DNA from: Patescibacterium sp964540895
GTDB lineage: Bacteria > Patescibacteriota > Patescibacteriia > Patescibacteriales > Patescibacteriaceae
Direction of reading: 5' to 3'
NCBI GenBank assembly: GCA_964540895.1
Contig: CAZIOP010000001.1
Coordinates: forward strand, 248,001-312,000
DNA length: 64,000 nt
Of the stretch, positions 7,671 through 15,176 are shown in pieces. A model generated the notes under the pieces. The model made no database searches. It was given only the letters and a program-made list of their open reading frames with translations, and was not told the DNA's origin. Both the position numbers and the translations under genes were made by a program. Numbering within the stretch: position 1 is the stretch's first letter; each line of letters opens with the position of its first letter.

Positions 7671-10298
7671 TTATTTAACCTTCATCAATATTTGATTCTT
7701 GAGATCAAGGGTGATTGAAACTTTGTCACCATCTTTAATCTTACCCGCTACAATTTCTGAAGCTAGTTCATTAAGAATGATATTTTGGATAACTCGTTTT
7801 AGAGGACGTGCACCAAAAGTTTTATCAAAGCTTTTTTCAGCTAAGAGTTGTTTTACTTCTTTGCCAATCTTCAAGCGAATATCTTTGTTACGTAAACGTT
7901 CTTCAACTTTGATGAGTTCTAATTCAATAATCTTGACCAAATCTTCTTTACTTAAACTCTTAAAGATGACAATTTCATCAATACGGTTAAGGAATTCCAG
8001 TTTAAAATGTTGACGTAAAATCTTGTCGATTTTTTCTTTCATTTCATCTTGCTGAATCAAGTTAGTAGCAGCTTCGTCAAAGGCTTCAGCAAAACCAATT
8101 GAGTATTCTCTAATAACTTCATTACCTAAGTTTGAAGTCATAATAACAATAGTATTTTTGAAGTTAACTGTTCTACCCTTGGCATCAGTTAGCCGGCCAT
8201 CATCAAGAATTTGCAACAGAATATTAAAGACTTCAGGATGAGCTTTTTCAATTTCATCAAAGAGAATAACACTATATGGTTTACGGCGTACTCGATCAGT
8301 TAATTGACCACCTTCTTCATAGCCAACGTAGCCAGGCGGGGAGCCAATCATTTTAGAAATACTATGCTTTTCCATATACTCACTCATGTCTAATCGAATC
8401 AAGGAGTTTTCATCATTGAACATGAAGGCGGCTAAGGTTTTCGCAAGTTCTGTTTTACCAACACCAGTTGGACCAACAAACAAGAAAGAACCCATTGGTT
8501 TTTTTTCTTCACTAATACCAACACGAGAACGACGAATAGCATTAGCCACTGATGAAATGGCATCAGTTTGACCAATTACTCGCTTAGTTAATTCATCTTC
8601 AGCCCGAGCTAACTTTTTAACTTCTGATTCTAACATTTTAGAAATTGGAATACCTGTCCAACGAGATACTACGCGAGCAATATCTTCTTCATCAATTTCT
8701 TCTTTAAGAATTTTTTGACCAGAAGTTTCTAGTCTAACTAATTCGGTTTCCTCTTTCTTAATCTTTTTTTCTAATTCAGGAATTTCAGCATACCGAATTT
8801 GAGCAACTTTAGTTAGATCATCACCCCGACGTTGAATATTATCAGCTTCAGCTTTTAAATCATCAATCTGCTTTTTAAAGGTTCTAATATTACCAATGAT
8901 ATTCTTTTCATTGTGCCAGCGGGCTTCAATTTGACGAGCCTTTTCTTGCTTGTCTGATAATTCACGGTTTAAGTCTTTAAGCTTGGTTTCGCCTTTACGA
9001 TTTTTATTCCAACCAGCTTTAGTTATTTCCATGCGACGGATTTCTTTCTTTAATATATCCAGTTCTTCAGGTGAAGAATCAATTTCCATGCGTAATGAAG
9101 AAGTTGCTTCATCCATTAAATCAATCGCTTTATCAGGCAAAAATCTATCGCTAATATAGCGAGATGATAGTTTTACAGCCGCCACTACTGCTTCATCTGT
9201 AATGCGAACACCATGATGTAATTCATACTTATCTTTAATACCTCGTAAAATGCCAATAGCATCATCTTCATTAGGTTCATTTACATAGACTGGTTGAAAG
9301 CGACGTTCTAGGGCAGTATCTTTTTCAATATATTTTTGATATTCCTTCACAGTGGTGGCACCAATGGCTCGCATTGAACCACGAGCCAGAGCTGGCTTTA
9401 ACATATTAGCGGCATCAGCTGAGCCATCAGCAGCTCCCATACCAACAATGGTATGAAGCTCATCAATAAAGAGGATGATACGACCTTCATTTGATTCAAT
9501 TTCACGAATCAATGCTTTGAGACGATCTTCAAATTCACCACGAAACTTGGCCCCAGCAATTAATGAACCCAAATCTAAAGAGATTAATTCTTTGTTTTTA
9601 AGACTTTCTGGTACATCACCGGAAACAATACGCTGAGCAAGACCTTCGATAATAGCTGTTTTTCCAGTACCAGCTTCACCAATCAAGACAGGGTTATTCT
9701 TTAAGCGACGAGACAAAATTTGCATGACTCGCTTAATTTCATCATCACGACCAATAACTGGATCTAACTTATTCTCACGAGCCATGGCTGTCAGGTTGTT
9801 TGTATATTTCTCTAAGACTCGGAAACGAGTTTCTGGTTCAGGACTATCAATCCTTTTTTCTCCGCGTAATTGTTTAATCATTTTTAATAACCGATCACGG
9901 CTAAGCCCAGCTGCACCAAGCAGTCTCTGAGCTTCTGATTTTATTTCCATCACGGCTAAGAACAAATGTTCAGTGGAAACATATTCGTCTTCCATTTTGG
10001 CAGCTTCTTTGGCTGAAGCTTCCACAATCATAGCCATTTCAGTGGTGCCCTGAACCATACCAACAGTAGTATGGACTTCAACTTTAGGAATTTTTTCAAT
10101 TTCTGTTTCAACTTTTTCTCGTAGTCGTTCAGCATCAATTTTCAAGGTATCAAGAATTGGCCGTACTAATCCTTCGGTTTGCTCTAGGAGGGCTAATAAC
10201 ATGTGAAGAGCACTAATGTATTGTTGTCCGTATTCTTGAGCCACTACTTGGGCGTTGATAATGGCTTCTTGAGCTTTATTAGTAAATTTGTCTAACAT
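7671..10298 (-). CDS. clpB: ATP-dependent chaperone ClpB (Hsp100)
   Basis: An 875-residue AAA+ disaggregase that frees proteins from aggregates together with DnaK. Two Clp-N repeats (about 1-145) are followed by AAA-1 with Walker A GEAGTGKT and Walker B ILFIDELHT. A coiled-coil middle domain follows (about 410-530). AAA-2 has Walker A GPTGVGKT, Walker B VILFDEIEKAHP and sensor ILDDGRLTDAKGR. The length and long middle domain fit ClpB better than ClpC, although the spacing around EPETRFRVLEKYTNNLT is ClpC/ClpB-neutral. No ClpP-binding IGF/IGL loop is obvious. It has its own promoter with a compact CIRCE-like operator (10349-10366), and the PNPOx-cupin gene follows. Confidence 0.92.
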   Translation of the reverse strand: MLDKFTNKAQEAIINAQVVAQEYGQQYISALHMLLALLEQTEGLVRPILDTLKIDAERLREKVETEIEKIPKVEVHTTVGMVQGTTEMAMIVEASAKEAAKMEDEYVSTEHLFLAVMEIKSEAQRLLGAAGLSRDRLLKMIKQLRGEKRIDSPEPETRFRVLEKYTNNLTAMARENKLDPVIGRDDEIKRVMQILSRRLKNNPVLIGEAGTGKTAIIEGLAQRIVSGDVPESLKNKELISLDLGSLIAGAKFRGEFEDRLKALIREIESNEGRIILFIDELHTIVGMGAADGSADAANMLKPALARGSMRAIGATTVKEYQKYIEKDTALERRFQPVYVNEPNEDDAIGILRGIKDKYELHHGVRITDEAVVAAVKLSSRYISDRFLPDKAIDLMDEATSSLRMEIDSSPEELDILKKEIRRMEITKAGWNKNRKGETKLKDLNRELSDKQEKARQIEARWHNEKNIIGNIRTFKKQIDDLKAEADNIQRRGDDLTKVAQIRYAEIPELEKKIKKEETELVRLETSGQKILKEEIDEEDIARVVSRWTGIPISKMLESEVKKLARAEDELTKRVIGQTDAISSVANAIRRSRVGISEEKKPMGSFLFVGPTGVGKTELAKTLAAFMFNDENSLIRLDMSEYMEKHSISKMIGSPPGYVGYEEGGQLTDRVRRKPYSVILFDEIEKAHPEVFNILLQILDDGRLTDAKGRTVNFKNTIVIMTSNLGNEVIREYSIGFAEAFDEAATNLIQQDEMKEKIDKILRQHFKLEFLNRIDEIVIFKSLSKEDLVKIIELELIKVEERLRNKDIRLKIGKEVKQLLAEKSFDKTFGARPLKRVIQNIILNELASEIVAGKIKDGDKVSITLDLKNQILMKVK

Positions 10299-10348
10299 AT
10301 GTAATTAAGTTATAACTTTAAAATAATGATAGTAATAAAGAAGGGGTT

Positions 10349-10366
10349 TTAGCACTCAAGTGCTAA
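10349..10366 (-). promoter_or_regulatory. Compact CIRCE-like operator
   Basis: TTAGCACTCAAGTGCTAA is an inverted repeat of the two HrcA half-sites (TTAGCACTC and GAGTGCTAA in the classical 27-bp CIRCE), but the usual 9-bp spacer is absent. It lies about 7-24 nt downstream of the start predicted from the clpB promoter, where a bound repressor would block transcription. Confidence 0.7.
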
Positions 10367-10379
10367 GACTGCTAAATTA

Positions 10380-10408
10380 ACTATAATATAGTAGATAGGT
10401 CATGTCAA
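10380..10408 (-). promoter_or_regulatory. clpB promoter
   Basis: On the minus strand a consensus TTGACA (10403-10408) and TATAGT (10380-10385) are separated by 17 bp. It predicts a transcription start near 10373 and a leader of about 75 nt that contains the CIRCE-like site. Confidence 0.8.
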
Positions 10409-10411
10409 GCG

Positions 10412-10440
10412 TTGCCTGAGATAGTGTAGTAGCCTATACT
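10412..10440 (+). promoter_or_regulatory. Promoter of the tagA-nudix-murGCB operon
   Basis: TTGCCT (10412-10417), a 17-bp spacer, and TATACT (10435-10440). It is divergent from, and only 3 bp away from, the clpB -35 box. The predicted leader is about 36 nt and contains an 18-bp palindrome. Confidence 0.65.
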
Positions 10441-10455
10441 AGTACTATGCGTGTC

Positions 10456-10473
10456 TAAGGTAATATTACCTTA
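10456..10473. repeat. 18-bp perfect palindrome in an mRNA leader
   Basis: TAAGGTAATATTACCTTA is a perfect palindrome between the predicted start (about 10447) and the ATG at 10483. It could be a repressor operator or a short RNA hairpin. No second copy was noticed. Confidence 0.6.
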
Positions 10474-10482
10474 AATTTCCCT

Positions 10483-11667
10483 ATGACTCAAAAAAGAATC
10501 TCTATTTTAGGGGTACCCTGTGATATTCTAACCAAAACAGAATTAAAGAAACGTCTCATTGATATAGTATTATATCGTCGGAGACGGCAAATTGTTACGC
10601 CTAATCCTGAATTTTTGTTGTTAGCTCAAGATAATCCTGAGTTTATGACAGTCTTGCGAGAGGCCTCTTTGGCAATTCCTGATGGTATTGGTTTGAAATT
10701 TGCCTCATGGTTAAAGGGAGTGAATTTAAGACGGTTCACAGGAGCAACTATTGTAAAGGGTTTGCTACAGTTTGCAGCCAGTAAACAATTACGAGTGGCG
10801 ATTATTAATCGCGAGCCTGGTATATCAACTAACGAAGAAATCATTACCGCTCTTAAAACTAATTACCCACAGTTAGTTGTTCATATACAAGCGGTTAGTA
10901 AAGAACTACCTAAACCGTTAATTGATAGTTTACTGAAATTTAAGCCTGATATTCTGTTTGTCGCACTTGGTATTCCAGAACAAGATACAATAATTCCAGG
11001 ATTGTTAAAAAAATTGCCATCACTTCGTTTGGGTATGGGGGTTGGAGGAAGTTTTGACTACATTACCAAGAAACTGTTACGTGCGCCACGATTTTTTCAA
11101 ATGATTGGTATGGAGTGGTTATGGCGTTTATTAGTTCAACCCTCACGCTGGAAACGAATTTGGAAAGCAGTCGTGGTGTTTCCATTAATTGTTATCAAAT
11201 GGGAGTTACGTCGTTTTTACTATCGACCCAATGTAGTTGGTTTTATCATTAATCAATTTGATGAAGTATTAATCTTAAATGCTCGAGGCAAAGGAGATTA
11301 TTGGGGACTACCGCAAGGCGGTACTGAAAGGGGTGAATCAATTACCAGCGCCGTTCAACGAGAAGTTACGGAAGAGACAGGTTTAACAAACTTGAATGTC
11401 ATAGCCTCTTTTAATAACGTGTATTCATACACGTTCCGTAAACCATATACTCACTGGGGCTATAAAGGTCAACGTCAATCATTATGTTTTTTGCGATATA
11501 CTGGTCCGAAAAATGCCATACGTACTAATCCATTTGAGCATAAAGCCTATCGCTGGGTAAAAATTAGTGATTTAGTAACTAAAACCAGTCCGGTACACAA
11601 GAAGCAGTATGAAACTTTTTTGGTAAAGTATGAAGAGATAAAAAACTCAATTAATACTTCAGTATGA
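10483..11667 (+). CDS. WecG/TagA/CpsF glycosyltransferase fused to a Nudix hydrolase
   Basis: A 394-residue fusion. Residues about 1-240 are a GT26 enzyme that transfers N-acetylmannosamine or a similar sugar to a lipid-linked precursor; the family motifs TPNPEFLLLA, IPDGIG, and GVGGSFDYI...RAP...GMEWLWRL are all there. Residues about 245-394 are a Nudix domain with a complete box GGTERGESITSAVQREVTEETGL-type pattern (G-x5-E-x7-REVTEETG) preceded by WGLPQGG, most like RppH/ApaH-type pyrophosphohydrolases. The gene heads the murG-murC-murB operon, and its stop overlaps the murG start (ATGA). A polar basic linker joins the domains. The Nudix substrate is not known; a nucleotide sugar or by-product is plausible. 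Confidence 0.88.
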   Translation: MTQKRISILGVPCDILTKTELKKRLIDIVLYRRRRQIVTPNPEFLLLAQDNPEFMTVLREASLAIPDGIGLKFASWLKGVNLRRFTGATIVKGLLQFAASKQLRVAIINREPGISTNEEIITALKTNYPQLVVHIQAVSKELPKPLIDSLLKFKPDILFVALGIPEQDTIIPGLLKKLPSLRLGMGVGGSFDYITKKLLRAPRFFQMIGMEWLWRLLVQPSRWKRIWKAVVVFPLIVIKWELRRFYYRPNVVGFIINQFDEVLILNARGKGDYWGLPQGGTERGESITSAVQREVTEETGLTNLNVIASFNNVYSYTFRKPYTHWGYKGQRQSLCFLRYTGPKNAIRTNPFEHKAYRWVKISDLVTKTSPVHKKQYETFLVKYEEIKNSINTSV

Positions 11668-12716
11668 ATCCAGAAAAAACAATTATATTAACGGGTGGTG
11701 GCACAGGGGGATCAGTGACTCCTTTACTGGCTTTGGTTAATGATCTTCAAGCCGAAGGTCATACCTGTGTGTGGGTTGGTACCCACCACGGAATGGAAAG
11801 AAAGTTGGTGGCTGAGAAAAATCTTACGTATTACAGTATTGCCTCAGGTAAGTTGCGACGTTATTTTTCATTACAAAATATTATTGATCCCTTTTTCATT
11901 CTAGTTGGTTTTTTTCAGTCATTGAGTTTACTTTCAAAGCTAAAACCAAATTTAGTTATGACAGCAGGTGGGTTTGTGAGTGTACCATTAGTCTGGGCTG
12001 CCTGGGCATTACGTATTCCAATAATTGTTCATCAGCAAGATATTATCCCAGGCTTAGCTAATCGATTAATGGCTGTAGTAGCCACGTATATCACAGTGAC
12101 TTTTGCCAAGAGTAAAGATGATTATGGTGAGAAAGCGGTCTGGACTGGTAACCCTGTTCGAGAAGAATTTAGAGAAATAGTTTTTTCTAATATTGATCCT
12201 GATAAAAAAACTATAGTTATTATTGGTGGAGGTACTGGTTCAGAAGCTATTAATAAGCTGGTTAGAGATAGTTTGTCACAGTTAACAACACTGGGTTATG
12301 TTATTCATAGTACTGGTCGACAAGTTAAAGAAACTTTAGTAACTGTTTCTAATTATGAACCTCATGAGTTTTTGTCAGTTACAGAAATGGCTCAGGCGGT
12401 GAAACAAGCCGATCTAGTTATTACTCGTGCAGGTATGGGAACATTAAGTGAAGTAGCAGCTGTTGGGAGAGCAACTATTATTATTCCCATGCCAAAGTCA
12501 CATCAAGAAGCAAATGCGAAGTTATTTGCTGACAACAAAGCAGCTATTGTATTAGATCAAGATCAACTTACACCAGATTTGTTTGTTCTGAAGATTAGAG
12601 AAGTTTTGAGTGATAACAACTTGAGACAAGAATTAAGTAACAATATGAAAGAAATAATGAAACCAAATTCAAATCAGAATATGTTGAACTTGATACAGTC
12701 ACTGTTAAGAAAATAA
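11664..12716 (+). CDS. murG: UDP-GlcNAc--lipid I GlcNAc transferase
   Basis: Makes lipid II from lipid I at the inner membrane face (GT28). At 350 aa it has the normal length. The N-terminal glycine loop is GGGTGGSVTP (residues 11-20), where most MurG have His in place of Ser17. The donor-site segments GGGTGSEAIN and TRAGMGTLSEVAAVGRATIIIPMP, followed by the H-Q-x-x-N-A motif (SHQEANA), are clear. It overlaps the upstream gene by 4 nt and murC begins 8 nt later. The Ser substitution is seen directly; its effect is unknown. Confidence 0.93.
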   Translation: MNPEKTIILTGGGTGGSVTPLLALVNDLQAEGHTCVWVGTHHGMERKLVAEKNLTYYSIASGKLRRYFSLQNIIDPFFILVGFFQSLSLLSKLKPNLVMTAGGFVSVPLVWAAWALRIPIIVHQQDIIPGLANRLMAVVATYITVTFAKSKDDYGEKAVWTGNPVREEFREIVFSNIDPDKKTIVIIGGGTGSEAINKLVRDSLSQLTTLGYVIHSTGRQVKETLVTVSNYEPHEFLSVTEMAQAVKQADLVITRAGMGTLSEVAAVGRATIIIPMPKSHQEANAKLFADNKAAIVLDQDQLTPDLFVLKIREVLSDNNLRQELSNNMKEIMKPNSNQNMLNLIQSLLRK

Positions 12717-12724
12717 TCAGATAT

Positions 12725-14146
12725 ATGGATTTAACCAAAATCAAAAAAATCTACATGATTGGTATTAAGGGAGTCGGTATGACAATGCTAGCTGAGTTTT
12801 TAGTGGCTCAAGGTTATGAGGTTAGTGGTAGCGATACTGGTGAAAGCTTTATTACAGATTCTGTTTTAGGAAAATCAAATATAACAGTATTTGATGGTTT
12901 CTCCGAAACACACCTAACTAATGATTTTGATTTAGTTGTAAGTTCACTAGCCTATTCTGAAGAAACAAATGTTGAGATTCGTGAAGCAAAGAGGTTGAAT
13001 CTTAAAATGACCACCTATCCGGAATTACTAGCTTCTGTCTTTAATACACATTTTGGTATTGCCGTTTGTGGATCACATGGCAAAACTACTACCACAGCTT
13101 GGTTAGCCTTTGTCTTATGGAAAGCTGGGTTAGAGCCAAATGCTATGGTCGGTGCTCCAGTGGCCCAATTTTCTGGCTCTAGTTTAACTGGGAGTTCAAA
13201 TTATTTAATCATTGAAGCAGATGAGTACAAGAATAAGTTACAGTATCTGCAACCAAAAATTATTGTCATGAATAACATTGATTATGATCACCCTGATTTT
13301 TTTCCAGACCTAGATAGTTATACTAAAGTGTTTAGTGACTTTATTACCAGACTACCAAAGTCAGGAAAATTAATTGTGAATTATGATGATGACATTGCTA
13401 AAGAAATTAGTGAAAAGAATTGTTCTGGAGAAGTCATTAGCTATGGTATTCAGAATCCCGCCAACTATGTTGCCACAAATATTACCGCTCACGAAGGAAA
13501 GCAATTCTTTAACGTTTCAATTCAATCCAAAGATACAGGTGAGGTAATAGAAAATGAAACCAATGATTTAGGTGATTTCTCAATTGAATTGGCTGGAAAT
13601 CATAACATTTTAAATGCGTTAGCAGTTATATGTACTAGCTTAGAATTAGGTGTTGACCTTCATCTTATCCGTCGTTACTTAGGGGAATTTACTGGTACAG
13701 CCCGGAGAATGCAGGTAATGGGTGAGTTTAATAACGCGTTGATTATCGATGATTATGCCCATCACCCAACGGAGATAATGGCTACGTTAGAAGCAGTGAC
13801 ACAAAAATATGCTGATAAAAAAATCAGAGTAGTATTTCATCCTCATACCTTTTCTCGTACTAAAACATTGTTAGCTGAATTTGGTCAGAGTTTTTCTAAA
13901 ACCTCAGAAGTCATCGTTTTGAATATCTATGGTTCAGCCAGAGAAGAACAAGGGGGGATTAGCGGAGCAGAAGTAGCTGAAGAAATAAAAAAGAATGGCG
14001 TAGAGAATGCACATTTTATTCCTACGTTAGAGGGAGTAGAAAAATATCTCAGGAAGACGGCAACTGCTGGTGAAGTTATTGTTTTAATGGGAGCAGGGGA
14101 CGTCTATAAAATTGGCGAGCGATTGGTACAGAAATATGATAAATAG
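12725..14146 (+). CDS. murC: UDP-N-acetylmuramate--L-alanine ligase
   Basis: A cytoplasmic Mur ligase adding the first amino acid to UDP-MurNAc. The N-terminal nucleotide-sugar domain starts IYMIGIKGVGMTMLAEFL with SGSD. The ATP loop is GSHGKTTTT near residue 118, and the middle domain shows IIEADEYKNK and NIDYDHPDFF. The C-terminal domain has IDDYAHHPTEI and FHPHTFSRTK. At 473 aa it is typical. Mpl is an alternative member of the group, but the murG-murC-murB context supports MurC. The murB ATG overlaps its last codons by 11 nt. Confidence 0.93.
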   Translation: MDLTKIKKIYMIGIKGVGMTMLAEFLVAQGYEVSGSDTGESFITDSVLGKSNITVFDGFSETHLTNDFDLVVSSLAYSEETNVEIREAKRLNLKMTTYPELLASVFNTHFGIAVCGSHGKTTTTAWLAFVLWKAGLEPNAMVGAPVAQFSGSSLTGSSNYLIIEADEYKNKLQYLQPKIIVMNNIDYDHPDFFPDLDSYTKVFSDFITRLPKSGKLIVNYDDDIAKEISEKNCSGEVISYGIQNPANYVATNITAHEGKQFFNVSIQSKDTGEVIENETNDLGDFSIELAGNHNILNALAVICTSLELGVDLHLIRRYLGEFTGTARRMQVMGEFNNALIIDDYAHHPTEIMATLEAVTQKYADKKIRVVFHPHTFSRTKTLLAEFGQSFSKTSEVIVLNIYGSAREEQGGISGAEVAEEIKKNGVENAHFIPTLEGVEKYLRKTATAGEVIVLMGAGDVYKIGERLVQKYDK

Positions 14147-15080
14147 TAAGGTAGAAAAAAATTATCCGTTAGCTGAGTTAAGCACCTACAAGATTGGTGG
14201 AGCAGCTGAGTATTTCATAGCGGTAGAAAACAAAGTTGACCTGCCAGAAGTGGTACAATGGGCCACCGAACAAGTACTACCAATTACTATCCTAGGAGGT
14301 GGTAGTAATATTTTGATTAACGATACAGGTGTACAAGGACTAGTTATTAAGATTGCGAATGATACGATTGATATCAAAGATGAAAAAATGATTTGTGGAG
14401 CAGGTAGTGAAGTAAAGCAGGTGGCAGAAACAGCTTTTGAATATGAACTATCTGGTATCGAATGGTCCATTGGTATTCCGGGTGGAATGGGTGGAGCTAT
14501 TCGTGGAAATGCAGGAGCTCATGGTGGGTCATTTGATAAAGTCGTGACTTCAGTGGAAATATTTGATATGAAGTCTGGTACATTTAAAGAAGTTTCAAAT
14601 AGTGATTGTGGTTTTCAGTATCGACATAGTCTATTTAAAGATGACACCTCATTGATAGTCTGGGAAATCAATATGCAATTACAAAAAGGTAATAAGGTTG
14701 AGATGGAGAAGGCTATGGAAGAATACCGTGAGTATCGAAGACAATCTCAACCCAAAGAACCAAGTGCTGGTTGTGTGTTTAAAAATCTATTAGTCACTGA
14801 TGTACAAAAAATAAATCCAGATGTAGTCGCCATGGCTGAAGCTGATGGCAAAGTTAGAGGTGGAAAGATTGGAGCCGGTTATTTAATCCAAAAATTAGGT
14901 CTTCGCGGTTATCAAGTAGGCGGAGCAATGATTAGTGACAAGCATGCTAATTTTGTGCCTAATACAGGTACTGCCAAAGCTTCAGATGTGATTGAGATTA
15001 TGAGTTATGTAAGGCAAAAGGTTAAGGAAGCCTATGGTATTGAAATAGAGGATGAGGTGCAGTTGATTGGGTTTAATTAG
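14136..15080 (+). CDS. murB: UDP-N-acetylenolpyruvoylglucosamine reductase
   Basis: An FAD enzyme that makes UDP-MurNAc. I chose the ATG at 14136 (MINSKVEKNYPLAELSTYKIGG, 314 aa); an in-frame TTG at 14112 would only add residues inside murC. Motifs: FAD-binding GGGSNILIND, IPGGMGGAIRGNAGAHGG, YRHSLFK, PSAGCVFKN with the catalytic Ser, and a C-terminal Glu region EIEDEVQLIG. It is the type IIb-like shorter form. It is the last gene of the operon; no strong terminator follows before the next promoter at 15105. Confidence 0.94.
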   Translation: MINSKVEKNYPLAELSTYKIGGAAEYFIAVENKVDLPEVVQWATEQVLPITILGGGSNILINDTGVQGLVIKIANDTIDIKDEKMICGAGSEVKQVAETAFEYELSGIEWSIGIPGGMGGAIRGNAGAHGGSFDKVVTSVEIFDMKSGTFKEVSNSDCGFQYRHSLFKDDTSLIVWEINMQLQKGNKVEMEKAMEEYREYRRQSQPKEPSAGCVFKNLLVTDVQKINPDVVAMAEADGKVRGGKIGAGYLIQKLGLRGYQVGGAMISDKHANFVPNTGTAKASDVIEIMSYVRQKVKEAYGIEIEDEVQLIGFN

Positions 15081-15104
15081 GTAAAAAATTATTATTATAA
15101 GTCC

Positions 15105-15133
15105 TTGATTTTTTCCTCAAAATGTGCTATGGT
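15105..15133 (+). promoter_or_regulatory. Promoter of the MacAB-like operon with an overlapping inverted repeat
   Basis: TTGATT (15105-15110), a 17-bp spacer ending in TGC, and TATGGT (15128-15133). The inverted repeat GTGCT-N8-AGCAC (15124-15141) encloses the -10 box and could be an operator. Confidence 0.6.
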
Positions 15134-15176
15134 AAAAGCACTATTTTATTAAATATTTTTTGATTATTTTGAAGAT

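Noticed and set aside
7699..9930. Several plus-strand open frames of 60-104 aa antisense to clpB
   Set aside because: Basic/Ser-rich shadow translations of the strongly conserved clpB reading frame; no independent start signals.
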